Shown piece by piece: positions 19,987 to 31,231 of a stretch of 64,000 nucleotides of DNA. Numbering within the stretch: the first letter of the stretch is position 1; each line of letters opens with the position of its first letter. The DNA is from Psococerastis gibbosa (taxonomy: Eukaryota; Arthropoda; Insecta; Psocodea; Psocidae). The DNA lies in assembly GCA_963971405.1 (NCBI GenBank), contig OZ020488.1, positions 3,658,001 to 3,722,000 on the forward strand, given 5' to 3'. Position numbers and translations under genes: made by a program. The notes beneath the pieces are model-generated. The model saw only the letters and a program-made list of their open reading frames with translations, searched no databases and had not been told where the DNA came from.

Positions 19987-20108
19987 AAATATTGTGATGG
20001 TATAGTACTAAACCATAATATTTCTTTATTTGCAGTCTCCACTGAAAATGAAAATATTGTGATGGTATAGTACTAAACCACAATATTTCTTTATTTGCAG
20101 TCTCCACT
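19987..20108 (+). repeat. 65-bp tandem duplication with hairpin and acceptor-like end
   Basis: Two copies with period 65 begin at 19987 and 20052. Each holds AAATATTGTG and its inverse near its end, giving a 10-bp stem that is perfect in the second copy. Each ends in TTTCTTTATTTGCAG, a strong acceptor-like sequence. The duplicated acceptors have no recognisable exon after them. Confidence 0.7.
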
Positions 20109-20289
20109 ATGCAGCTATTGACCAGATCGAAAATATATTATAATCTCATTTTGAAAGCATCGGTATGATATTGACATTGTTTTTTTCAAATGCAAAAGAT
20201 CTCTTGGCCAATCCGAACAAAGAAATCAAGCTTCCTTGATCACATGTGCTTACTCTATATTATTGTGCCAACGGCCTTACCATGTTGAT

Positions 20290-20485
20290 TCCATGAAAGC
20301 AGAACATGTTTCAAACTGTTGCAAACTTGGTAGTGTGCACAGCGTTGGCAGGGGAACATGGTGGCACATGATGAGACTTTACGTGCGTGTCGAGTCCTGG
20401 TCACCTCCGATTTAATCGTGTGACTTTACCATGTTCCCCACCCCAAGTGGTTCGGAATCCACTATAATCAAGAGGTCCACCCTGT
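20290..20485 (+). repeat. dispersed repeat, copy 2
   Basis: Same-orientation partner of 5505-5735, sharing the GTGTGCACAG, CTGGTCACCTCCGA, AATCGTGTGACTT and GTGGTTCGGAATCCACTATA blocks. It differs by a short insertion carrying GATGAGACTTTACGTGCGTG. Non-coding. Confidence 0.6.
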
Positions 20486-20882
20486 CAGTCAACTCCCCTT
20501 TCCCCCGAGGTGAAGGAGTCTGCCTTTAGGATGCCTGAAGTTAACAAACAGACTCACTCCCCCCGCCAGGCTGACAGGGTTGCTTAAAGCAGAAATGCTG
20601 AAAGCAGGCGTTGGAAACAACAACAACAACTCTATACTATTGTAACAGTGATATGTCTTAGTGAGAGTCCCAAACATAAATATTATTGTATATTCAGCAT
20701 TTGTCTGAAATACGCACAAATGGAATAAATTTTCCAATAGCTATTAATCAAATTGATCGTTTGCAGAGTAATATTATTCATCATAACAGCAATTAATGTA
20801 TCTACCGATGGTAAGGAACTCTTTCCAATCAGAATAAGTGAGCACTCCCTATGAAGTGGCTTCAAAAATGTAAAAATATATA

Positions 20883-21030
20883 TATACAAGCGGAGCTTGG
20901 GACCGCTTCGCGGCCCCGCCCCCCTTGCGCCTGCCGCGGGCGGCAGCTCGCCCCTGCGGGGCCTCGCATTAACGTGGTTCCATTTGGCATTACGCAGCTC
21001 GCCCCTTCGGGGCTCGCATGACTTATGTGA
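20883..21030. repeat. GC-rich island with direct repeats
   Basis: A sharp GC-rich patch in AT-rich DNA. It contains CGCTTCGCGGCCCCGCC, GCTCGCCCCTGCGGGGCCTCGCAT and GCTCGCCCCTTCGGGGCTCGCAT, the last two being an imperfect direct repeat. Each has a CCCC..GGGG hairpin. This may be the end of a GC-rich repeat or a local CpG patch. Confidence 0.5.
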
Positions 21031-21069
21031 ATGCCCCCAAACCCAAACGAAGCAGTTAACAACTATGAA

Positions 21070-22160
21070 AATTGGTTAATTTATACTGCTTCTAATGAGA
21101 CATTAACAAATGATTTTGGTGGAAGAGGTCAGGCTGTGGAATCCTGTTACTCTATGCATGTAATTTCAAAGGTACACTTTAGACCTGTATTCCGTCAAAA
21201 CGCTGATGGCTATGGCTTACCAAATCACTTGAGCCCGAACGAAGAGGCGGATAGTTAAACTGAATATATCTCTGGAAAGAGTAAGACAGGAGGAAGAGAA
21301 CTAAAGTAGTTTAAAGTTTTCAAAATGATATCAAGACCTCCGAAAACGCGGCCGAAAAAGCCTATTTTCGCTGAAAATCGAAAAATTTGGGCGCACCCCG
21401 TCACGTTTCCACCCCCCAAAGCCGAACCTCTTGCTTGATCACGACAAATTTGGCATGACCTAAAAGAAGAAGAGCGGACAAAGACACTGATATAATTTAA
21501 ATTAACATAGGCCTTCCACATCTGCCCAAAATATTGCTTTAAACCCACCCATGCAATTTAAATGGGATTGCTAGAAATGCAGTTTTTTTCGCGTCATTTT
21601 TAAAAACTTTGTGTTCCACTCGTGATTAAGGGGGGAAGGGGTGAATTTGAAATTATGTATTTATACTCGTTTTAAAGCTTATTTCATACTGCTTCTAATG
21701 AGAGATTAAAAATTAATTTCGATGGAAAATTGCAGGCTGTGGAATTTTTTTACTCTATGCATGTATTTGGAAATATACCCTTTAAACCGGTTTTTCGGCA
21801 AAACAGGGACTGCTTACCAACTCAACTGAACCCGATCGAAAAGGCGCATAGCAAAACTGAATATATGACTGAAAAGAATAAGAACAGTGGAAAAGAACAA
21901 AAGTAGTTTGAAGTTTTCGAATTGATATTAACACCCCCAAAAACGCAGCCCAAAAAGGCCTATTTTCGCTGAAAATCGGAAAATTTGGGCGCACCCCCTC
22001 ACGTTTCCACCCCCCAAAGTCGAACCCCTTGCCCCATCACATCATGTATAGCATGGCATGAAAGAGGAAGAATGGACGAAGGCAGTGATATAATTTAAAT
22101 TGAGGTAGGTTCAAAGGTCTGGCTAAGGCATTGCGTTGAACCCTCCAATGCTTTCTTATG
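21070..22160 (+). repeat. two ~0.5-0.6-kb direct tandem units
   Basis: Unit 1 (about 21080-21560) and unit 2 (about 21685-22145) share many blocks: ATACTGCTTCTAATGAGA, GGCTGTGGAAT, ACTCTATGCATGTA, AAACTGAATATAT, AGCCTATTTTCGCTGAAAATCG and TTGGGCGCACCCC.TCACGTTTCCACCCCCCAAAG. They are well diverged. No protein frame is conserved between the two units, so I regard this as a non-coding element or satellite-like dimer. Confidence 0.75.
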
Positions 22161-22321
22161 GGATTTTTCGAACCGATTATCGCTCCTGTACCTGATCAGG
22201 TTCACTTTTTCAGGTTCGGACCTACAGGAAAACCATGTCCCGATTTTTCTCTAAATTTTGAGTGTATCCGCAAGTTTCTGGTGCCAGTGGGTCCCGAGTT
22301 ATGGCGAGTCAAAAAAGTGTC

Positions 22322-22365
22322 CACATACATACATACATACATACATACATACATACATACATACT
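22322..22365 (+). repeat. (ACAT)n microsatellite
   Basis: About eleven tandem tetranucleotide units of ACAT. Confidence 0.95.
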
Positions 22366-24500
22366 CACGCGGGAAAGTGGTTTGATTTTTATAAAGATAG
22401 ATTATATATATTATATATTATTATAGTATGTATATGTATATTATTATTGGGATATACATTTACTATACAAATTATTCAACTTCATTATTATAATTATACT
22501 TTTATTATATTTCGTCTCCAGAAGTGGAGTTATTATTGTCATATTGCTGTTGCGCTGACTATTATTTATCGGAACTTGTGTTTCCTAAGGGAGTTACGTC
22601 GAGAATGAAGTGGAGTCTTCTGATGAGGGAGAAGCTTCGTAGGCCTGCAGAGGGCAGACCTATGACCAGTACGATGCACATGGGCTAAGGAAATGGGCTA
22701 GGACCAAGGGATCCTTGGTCAATTGATCCTCCGCTTCACTTCTCATATCATGCTGCATTGTCAAGAAATTGTGAGAAGGACGGCGTCGCTGTTCAGGGGG
22801 TGGAGGATGGGATTCGGTTGGTGAAGGGAGCGGGTCGCTCTTCTTCACGATCCGGGGCCATAATCCATTCCCTGAAGAGATGGGCGTCCAGTCCTCTGGA
22901 TAGGGAAAATTTATTAAATTATCGGGAGAAACTGTCGGCTGGCACCGTTAAATTCTTTAGCTTGTTTTACAAAAGACCAACCTTCAGTTGTTCTCTGTTG
23001 TTTTTGCGTCGTGTTAAATTTGGATGATCGTGGGTTCGGTGACGGTGTGACGGGTTTTTTTCTCCGTCCCAGTTGCTAAAATATCTGAGGAGCTCCGAAT
23101 TTTAGGGTTGGAAGTTTAAATTGTTGGCCAGGTCTCGTATGATGCTTAGGAGGTTAGAAGGGAAGAGTGGTGTCCAACGGAAATCAGTTTCTTCAGTTGT
23201 AAGTTAAGAAATCGTAAGAAATAAAAAGTCCTAAAAGTTTTGAATTTCCCATTTGCGCGCGCTCGTCTCTCATTGGTCATCTGTCAAAGTCATATGGTTT
23301 TGGACATATCAGCTGTGGTCTATTATAGTTTACGTGGTAAGAGATCCTGTCGTTGTGGGGACACTTTTGTCTTGAAATTCGGTGAAGAATCACCTTTTAT
23401 CTAATTTTAAAAGAGACCTCTGTCTAATGAGTGTTTAGTGCACCTTTTCACAGGTGAGTGTCTGTTAGGACTCTGTAAAATTTTCTTGCTTTCAGACCTA
23501 ACCTATAGTGGTTGGACCTCATGCAAATCAAATGAATTTTCTAAATTATAATACATATTTTAAAAAGAAGCAATTTAAATCTTTAAGAATTTCAGAAGTG
23601 AATTATTCCTGAGTTATTGGAAATATTTAATACGGAATAAATCCTTAAGTTGTCTGAGTGAGGGTGTCTATCCATGACGCCCTGCAGGCTATAAGAATTA
23701 AAAGGAATAGCTAATAAAGATACAGCAATCGAGTCCCTAAAAAGATGAGCTGGAATAAGATCGTTGCAGATCAGGAACTTTCCAGTAGAGGGTAGTGTGG
23801 CAAAGCATAAAGTTAGGTGTTTTCTGAAGTCGTCTGGTATATATATATCAAAGAATAATCCAGAATTTTGAAAGAATGGATATAGGAAAATTTTCTGTTG
23901 GAAATGCTGTTGTCCTGACTTGTCGGCTGCAGGATCAGACAGGAGCAGGAAAGAAAATTTTCTCTCAGGATGAAGTGCTTTTGAAATAATAAAATGGAAG
24001 TAATGTAGGTTGGTGATTATTAAATTTCTTTTTTCACAGGGGTTTCTTTCTTCTTTCTTTTTTTTTTTTACTGGGTTCAATTCTTCTTTTTCTTCAATTC
24101 CACCCTTTCGGGTTTTCTACGGTCGGCTACTTTCCTGTTGGTCTCTACTTTCTTTTCGTTCTACTTTGTCGCCGACGAGAATAGCTGTCGTCTGAGTGTT
24201 TAACCGAGTCTATCCAATCCCCACATGAGGCTGGAAGTTTCCAATCAAGGCGACATCAGCAAAAGGATGTAGAAGTTTTCAAGTTGGGGCAGGGCGTTGC
24301 CTTGTTTCCCCCGTCACGTCAGTTTCCCCAGGTGAGCGTTGTCCCCAGGATGAGCGTGGCGAAGAGAGTCAGTACTATGTATTAGTGAAAGACGTTGGAA
24401 GGTGATAATGGAAAAATTTAAATAAATAAAAGATGAAAAGTGTGAGAAATGCAATGAATATAATGTAAGGGGTACTCGGAATCTTTGGAAACCCGAGATT
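22366..24500. other. no gene seen
   Basis: Short ORFs lack protein-like composition. A CACAG/GTGAGT donor-like site lies at about 23454, and pyrimidine-rich tracts lie at about 24040-24110. No exon could be built from them. Short TATATATATA at about 23838. Confidence 0.35.
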
Positions 24501-24504
24501 TTTA

Positions 24505-25905
24505 TAAAACATCAGAAAACTAACTTTCCTGTTGGTCAGTGTGAGAACTTGTCATGTGCCAGTAGGTACCAGTTCAGGAGTTGGGTTAAGTATGGTGCCA
24601 TAGTGCGGCTTAACCAAGTCTTCTAATCGATAAAAATTTGGAATGCAGGAAAGAATAGTTATGAAAAGTATAATGTCTTGTGGTCTAAATAGTCTACGAC
24701 AAGAGAGAACGTGGGTTCTCTGAGAAGTGCCTGAATGCAGCTCAGGACCCCGGATTGTTCAAATGAGTTACTAATTTCTTTATTTCAGTTGTGTAGTCGA
24801 GACTCGAACACCTGGAATGTGTTTGACTTGCATTTTATTAAATTGATTTATATGATTGATAGTGGTGGGAGCGGCCCCTGGAATGCTGATGTGTGCGCCA
24901 GACGCAACCCACAGATGTATTCTTTATGGGACGGCATCCGTTACCAAAGTCAATTGTAAGAGTATGCTGTTAGGCTAAATAGCCCAGATATTCTTTGTTC
25001 ATTTTATCGACCTCCGTACCGAATCGCAGGCGATATTCTTATTTTTTTCACTTAGAGGAAAACATATTTTCCGGGTGTTCGAGTCTCGACATGAATTGAG
25101 ATTGTTGAAACGTGAACATGACTTGTCATGTGCAAGTACATCTTGTCCAAGGGCGATGTCCATAGCAATGAGGAACTTAGTCCTAAAATCTTGTAATATG
25201 GTACAACCATTCTAATATTCTATGAAAATATTTTATTCAATATGGCGCTCATTCGAGCTACCAATTTATACTTAAACTTTAACGAACTTCTAAAATTTTA
25301 TTAGGTATGTGATGACACGGTTATCAAAGTTTTTCCCTTTTGTCGGCGTCCTAGTGACTACCAGTATTATACATTCTGATATCCCACTATCACACCTTCC
25401 CTGTTAAGGGTTTTATTTTCTTGTTACTGCTGGTTGTTTCTTGTGTTTTCAGTGGCTACATGGATGGAGCCAGAGGCAAGCAGGCAACTACGGAACGAGT
25501 GTGAGATCAACGAGAATAGCAGTGTGAGTGCCTGGCCGTTCCTGAGGTCACTGGGAACACAGGAAGCAACCACGCGGGAATGAGGACGGCAAGGAGCCGT
25601 ACCTTCCTACATTTTGCTGTTGTGCTGTCTCTTTAGTCACCGGAAATGATAAGTAGAATATATTTCTATCTTTATTTATTCAACGTATTCTGTGGTATCT
25701 TCTTTTCTGCCTACTTCGTGAGTCTTCAGGAGTTGGGATGTTCTGTGAGGAGGATGCCATATCGATATTTTATTTTAATTAAAGTAAATGTAATGTGAAT
25801 GCATATTATTTTAAATTGAGTTTCTAAATACACTGGACCCATCTATCGAATTCTTACTGAGCAAAAGATATGGCAGGCCTTCCTTGGAGAGCATCTTAAC
25901 TCTTA
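24505..25905 (+). repeat. 1.4-kb dispersed repeat, copy 1
   Basis: Collinear with 44205-45632 over its whole length, in the same orientation, with scattered changes and small indels. Shared landmarks are AACTTTCCTGTTGG.., TGTCATGTGCCAGTA, CGACAAG.G.GAACGTGGGTTC, TTGTGTAGTCGAGA.TCGAAC, CTACATGGATGG.GCCAGAGG and the right edge ACTGGACCCATCTATCGAAT. It holds several acceptor-like sites (TTTATTTCAG at about 24788, TGTTTTCAG at about 25451). A conserved protein frame across both copies was not found. It may be an LTR, a UTR-rich element or a segmental duplication. Confidence 0.8.
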
Positions 25906-26280
25906 AGTCTAATTTGAATTTTCTGCATTTTTTTTCAAAAGAAGTGACTAAAATCAAAATTGCAACGTTAACGCAGAATGGAGAAACATTTTAAATTTTG
26001 AGGCATTTATTATTTATTAATTAATTTTATTCTTTTTTTGGTAGGACAATGCATTGTCCGGTTCATCAACAAATTATCAGCCGGACAAATCATTGAAAAA
26101 CCCCAGCCCGTGTAAATTTATTTCTTGTGAATTCAATTGTATCTAGTGTATTCTTTAGAGGTTATTGTGTGTTACTCGCATATGTATGAAAGCCTAGAAA
26201 ATTTATTAGAGGTTTTAGCTTCGGTGCGAACACAGGCTTATAATATTTTGTGGACATGCGGAATAAATTGCTTTTAACCC
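25906..26280. other. no gene seen
   Basis: AT-rich. A short inverted pair around GGACAATGCATTGTCCGG (26044-26061) is a near-palindrome. Confidence 0.4.
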
Positions 26281-26720
26281 AAAGAGGGGGGCCCGGGGGT
26301 TGTGGAAAAATTTGAAAATATAAGTGCAAAATAGCGGGGTTTTATGCATTTTAACAGCAGTAAAGTATGGATTTTACAAAGCTTACAAAAGAATTCTTCT
26401 TCATAAAAATAATATTGCATTTACCTCAAAAAGGGGGGCACGAGGGTCTCCCCCGGGGGAAAAATTTGAAAATGTAAGTGCTAAATAGTGGGGGTTTACA
26501 GCAGAAGGGGCCTCCCCCTGGGGGAAAATTTGAAAATGTAAGTGCTAAACAGTGGGATTTTACAGCAGAAAAGCTTGCAAAGGAATGCATATTGATATTG
26601 CTCCAAACAAGGGTACCGGGGGTCTTCCCCGGGGGAGATGTTTTGAAAAAATAAGTCCAAAATAGTGAGATTTTACGATTTAAACAGCAGTAAAGTTTAT
26701 AATTTACTGAGGAAGACACA
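26281..26720 (+). repeat. degenerate tandem array
   Basis: Four units of the pattern CCC.GGGGGA.AAATTTGAAAATGTAAGTGCTAAATAGTGGG.TTTTA lie at about 26293, 26446, 26513 and 26625, at uneven spacing. Some units include AAACAGCAGTAAAG. The array is non-coding and resembles the internal repeat tails of some transposons. Confidence 0.65.
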
Positions 26721-26854
26721 TTCATGTTACCGAACTAGATTTATTTAATTCTGAACTTTTCATTTCGGGGTTGCAGCCCCCCCCCCCTGGCTATGGCCTT
26801 CGAAAAACCGGATCTGGCAGCCTTGCTCTTCTTATATGTCAGAAGCTACACTGA

Positions 26855-26930
26855 CTGCATTTTCTGGCCATGCTTTGGAGGGCATGTAAAGTAGGCGGTC
26901 CCGGGCTCTCCTAGTTGAGTGTTGAGATAG
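26855..26930 (+). repeat. dispersed repeat pair (partner 50172)
   Basis: TTTTCTGGCCATGCTTTGGA, then GGGCATGTAAAGTAGGCGGT, CCCGGGCTCTCCTAGTTGAGT recurs at 50172-50245 with few changes and in the same orientation. Only about 75 bp match. Family unknown. Confidence 0.6.
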
Positions 26931-27809
26931 GGCTTTATAGCCCTAACTCCGCTAGATTAGCTGATAATAGCAATTTTCTATTTTTTTAAACCAAGCCACG
27001 AGGTGACTAACGACTTAGGTACAGTGCAGTTACTGACTTACTAACTACTGTAGCGGATAATCCACAGTCCATGTCCATAAGTTAAGCCCAGGGGATAGTT
27101 CCAGAGGGGCGGAGCGAGGCCTGGCCAGGTACTCTTATGAATGGGGGTTGCGTGACCTTGTTTGGCTTTGTATTGTGTGCAGACTGCTGAGTGCAGACCC
27201 CACAATACCATTTTAAATATTACCACCGGCGCCAAATTTTAAATTGCACGTGATTGCAAGAAAAGCAATTAAAGCATTAAATTAAAAATTAAAAAATTAA
27301 AATTATATCGAAAACCCCTCAAAAAAGTAACTAATAGTAACCAAATATTAATAAAGTAACCAAAAAGTTACCTGCCTTGAAAAAAGTAACCAATAGTTGA
27401 AAAAGTGACCAAGTGGAGGCCCTGCATATCTTGGTAGATATTTTGAGTTTTGAGTTTTGAGTTTTTTTTTTAGTATTTTGAGTTTCCGTCAACCCAGACG
27501 GATATGAAGCTTTTGTCCACTGCAAGTAGGTACCTTGCGCTGGTCTTCTTTTGAAACTTTGACGTTCTTTGTCGTAACGGGACTCGAACGTGAGTGAACC
27601 TGTATTGTAATACATGCACTGTACTTGTAAAATGAAATGTTCGGTAGGAGAAAGCCAATTGCCAAACATAATGTGAACAAATTGAAACCATATATCATCT
27701 AATTAATTAATTAAATAAATCGCCTGGTGATGGTTGTACGTAGTGGGGGGGTTATGCATTGTCTTGCCCCAAGATTTTATATATAATTTAGCTATTGATT
27801 GGGTAGTGA
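26931..27809. other. leader region of Gypsy or older repeat
   Basis: No gene. A short GAGTTTT tandem repeat lies at about 27441-27462. An AATTAATTAATTAAATAAAT stretch at about 27700 resembles sequence after the pol gene at 35140. I could not identify a 5' LTR. Confidence 0.3.
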
Positions 27810-28775
27810 ATGAGTCAGCCCCATACTCCGTCGATTTTGACTGAGATTCGTGACCTTTGGCATCTCACCAAGGTCCAATTGGAAAAGGTAGCTAGCGTAC
27901 TTGGTTTAGCAGTATCTGGGTCTCGTCAGGAATATCTTCGTGTACTTAGTATTTATTTTCGCAGTCACCCAGAGGATTGGGTACTGGTAGAGCATTTTTG
28001 TACCGTTTTAGAAAGAGTAAGGCCACCTTTAGCAATGAGTGATGTGGAAGATGAGGGAGCGGACGCTTCCGTGGGTGATGGTACTGTGTCTAATGTTGAG
28101 AATGATTTGGTTGATGTAATTCCACCACCTGGGAACACCAGAGTATTGTATACACCGCAAATTCCTAGACCTGAATCCCCTATTTTAAATGATCAGAGAA
28201 ATGAGGAGGTAGTTCCTTCTACTAATGTTGTACCTTCCAGACCGAGTGTACCGCTCGAGAGAGTATTAGGGAGACCGCCTGATCGGTCTACTGTATTACC
28301 TGATTTTCGTTTATATTCTCACGTGAATGCAGCACAACCTCAGGGTGTTGATACCCCTAGTGCGAATCCAGAAGTAAAGGGGGATAATGGGGAAAATGAA
28401 GGACGGCCATGGCGCCAAGAGAGGCCGCTAGGGTTGCATGTAAATTGGTCCGAACCTATGCTACCTGCAAATATTCATGTAAGAGAAGAGAGGGGGGATC
28501 CGGTGAGACACGAAGAGCCGAGAGATCAGCCAGAGATACCACCTCATTCTTTTAACTGGAGGAACCAGGCACCTACTGTATCTCCCGTAATGCTGACTGA
28601 AAGGAATCTAGCAGATATACTTGCGAACTCTAATCAACAAGTGGCTAGGATTTTTAGCTCCACTCTGAATGAGTTTAATGCTAATTTAGGGGCATCTTTC
28701 GCCAGCTTTTCGCTTCATAATTCAAGTGCACCCTTAGTTTCACACCTATCTCAATTTCTTGAAACCGCGATTAAG
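27810..28775 (+). CDS. Gypsy gag-like region (fossil)
   Basis: The open frame starts MSQPHTPSILTEIRDLWHLT and contains a short helical N-terminus, a long proline- and charge-rich linker, then a helix-rich part (LADILANSNQQVARIFSSTL). Its position upstream of the knuckle and protease identifies it as gag-like. I do not see a standard capsid signature by eye. Homology to the element stops near 28775, where foreign sequence begins. It acted, in the living element, as the structural protein. Confidence 0.6.
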
Positions 28776-30640
28776 GCTGAGATTTCAATATTTAATCAAA
28801 CGAAAATATTCCTAAATAAACAAAGTTGCATTATATTTATAATTATTACTGACCTGTGCAAGATATATTTTGTAAACCGACGGAAAAACTTAGAGACCGG
28901 CAACATTGAGCTCGACACGGCACATTTGTAATGGGAACAATCCATAAACTACCGATTAACGCGAAAAACTAAGCAGACAAATTTTTTTTCACATACCTGA
29001 GCTGTCTGTGGGTGGACCTCTAATAACTAAAATATTAAGAATATCAATGAGAAATGGAATTAAAAATGACAAAGCACTGAAAAATGGAACCATGTTTGTT
29101 GTCAGTTGGTTGATGTTATTACTTGGCGCTTTCGCCAGTAGAGTTCGCCCCACGTTTTTGTAATAATTGTTTTTTTCATGTTGGCGTTCCCAAATGTAAA
29201 CAAATAAACAAAAACTGATTACTAAACATAACATAAATCATTTTTTTATTGAATGTCTTTTTATTGTGTATTATACTTGTTATAAGAAATGGGTAACAAG
29301 TCATTACCAAGAAAAAAGAGGCGATCATTGAAAAAATTGTTCAAGGCGAAAGGTATCTTATTACAGAAAGCTTCACAAGAGAAGAAAAAGTTGTAAGTAA
29401 TATAGTAGTATTTTTGATGTGTAGGGCCTATGGCTTGTTATTGAATTACCTTGCTTATAAAATTAGCTTAGATATTACAATATGCATATTTGTCATGGAT
29501 TCAGGCTTTGGATAGTGAAAGGGAAGTTAAGGTTGCTAAACAGGACGAAGTTGTTATTGAAAATTAGTTTGTAACAACAGCATCCACAGCAAGTCTCATT
29601 AGTCAGTTATCAGTTACGAGTATATTCTCAGTCAGGGGAACATCATCCATCCTTAATAATGGGCTCCTTTCAACAGGCTCCCTACCAAGTCAATTGTTAT
29701 AGGTCTTCATGTGGGGCTTTACAATTATTGTATTTAAATTGTTCTATATTTAATACATTCATTCATTCATTCATTCATTATGTTTCATTAAACATAAACT
29801 AACGTTAAACGAGACATAAAACTTGATCTGAAGTGGTACGCGTAGCATGCGCTTGAGGTTAACGAAAACTATGGGTAAGCCAAAACAGTGGCTAAACGCG
29901 TGAGCTCGCAAGCTTCTCCCTCGAGGCCGCAACATACTATACGGCAGGCCCGTCGCCAAGGGGGTCTGCAGCACCCCCGACATTTCTTTGCTTTGCACAA
30001 GATAGAATATAATTGCCAGACGCACGACCTATTTGTAGCGAGTTGACGTCTCAGCACCCCCCGAAATGAAAGCCTAGCTACAGGCCTGCGGCACGGCATA
30101 AAACACAGCGTTATATCTAGTTTTTGTTAACCTAGGCATATGCTACCACTGTTGTTTGTACTGTCTAGAAATTTCTTGACAATTCTCAATTGACTTATAT
30201 AGGGGAAGTACAACCATTTCAATCCATTGTGAGAGTGAAGAATTTGTATTAAGCCCTATTGGCCAAGAAGTCATTTGCGAGACTCTTCCGCTCCCTTCTG
30301 CCTCGGAAGAATCAAATTTTAAAATCGCGGTGCTACTACCTAAGAGAAGGTCCACACCAAGCAGGTATGCATTTCTATGAAGTATACTGTTGATGCGTTA
30401 TAGGCGTAATATATTTTGGTGTTCTGTGATAAGCGTATAGCATATGAAATTATATACTGTAATATAACCATGGTGAGCTGTTGGGTAATGAAGTTACACC
30501 AAAAAAAATTTAAAAATATATACAGTATGTAAACTGTCATTTATTTCCATTGGTTAATTCAATCCTACTTTATATCATTGGATTGCTGAAAATGCAAGAA
30601 ATAACTAAATGAAATCGTCTCCTTTGTAACTTTGAAATAT
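28776..30640. mobile_element. foreign insertion inside Gypsy gag region
   Basis: About 1.9 kb without Gypsy similarity. It contains a short ORF at 29289-29391 (MGNKSLPRKKRRSLKKLFKA..) that ends at a GTAAGT donor-like site, so it could be a first exon. An (ATTC)n repeat lies at 29757-29780, and a small hAT-like MITE at 29943-30087. The outer ends were not recognised, so the element type is unknown and its limits are approximate. Confidence 0.45.
29943..30087. mobile_element. hAT-like MITE remnant
   Basis: Imperfect inverted ends CAGGCCCGTCGCCAAGGGGG and, read inward from the right, CAGGCCTGTAGCTAGGCTTT, each followed by a GCACCCCC..GAAAT-type block. CAGGCC ends with this subterminal block fit small hAT derivatives. 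No clear 8-bp target duplication was found. Confidence 0.5.
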
Positions 30641-30869
30641 TTGGAACACATCCGCTGAAAGGGTGGATCCGCTGTACGGGGATGCATCTTACAAGGAAAC
30701 TCAGTTTGGGGGAAGGAAAGTGGTTAATATGGCAGTGCAGGTGCAACCAGTCGTAAGGGAGAGCCCGAGGCAGAACAAAAATCAGGAGAGTACTAAAATC
30801 ACCCCTGAGGGTTGAAGGACATCTACACCTCAAGAAGTAAAGAGTAAACCGGGAGCTCCGGGTAGCTCC

Positions 30870-31075
30870 AAGATCTATTGTTATAAATGTGGAAAACCAG
30901 GGGTGATTTTAAGGAATTGTCCCAAGTGCTCCCCTGATTTTTGTTCTAAGGGTACTGTCGCCAAGGACGAAATGTTGAGGGATGAAGTCAATCAACTTAA
31001 GAAAAATATGGCCGAATTAACAAGTTTGGTAAAGGAAGGGTTTGCCGCAGCAAACAGGAAAGGGAATTTAAACTA
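30870..31075 (+). pseudogene. Gypsy nucleocapsid knuckle region (fossil)
   Basis: CYKCGKPGVILRNCPKC is a zinc-knuckle-like motif, followed by a helical tail (EVNQLKKNMAELTSLVKEG). This is the usual end of gag, just upstream of the protease. Treated as part of the fossil element. Confidence 0.6.
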
Positions 31076-31231
31076 AGTGGGACCGATGATGCACCCCGTT
31101 CATCGGGTCCAGCCTTTCCTAGGCGTGGTAAGGGGGATGATGTTGGTCAAGGTCAGAAACCTAACGTAAGGGACGGTGGTTTCACTACCCCGTATAAATA
31201 TTTTAGGAGATACCCAAAGATTAAGTACCCT

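Noticed and set aside
21031-21258. 75-codon ORF beginning MPPNPNEAVNNYENW
   Set aside because: The second tandem unit does not preserve the frame, so it is probably chance.
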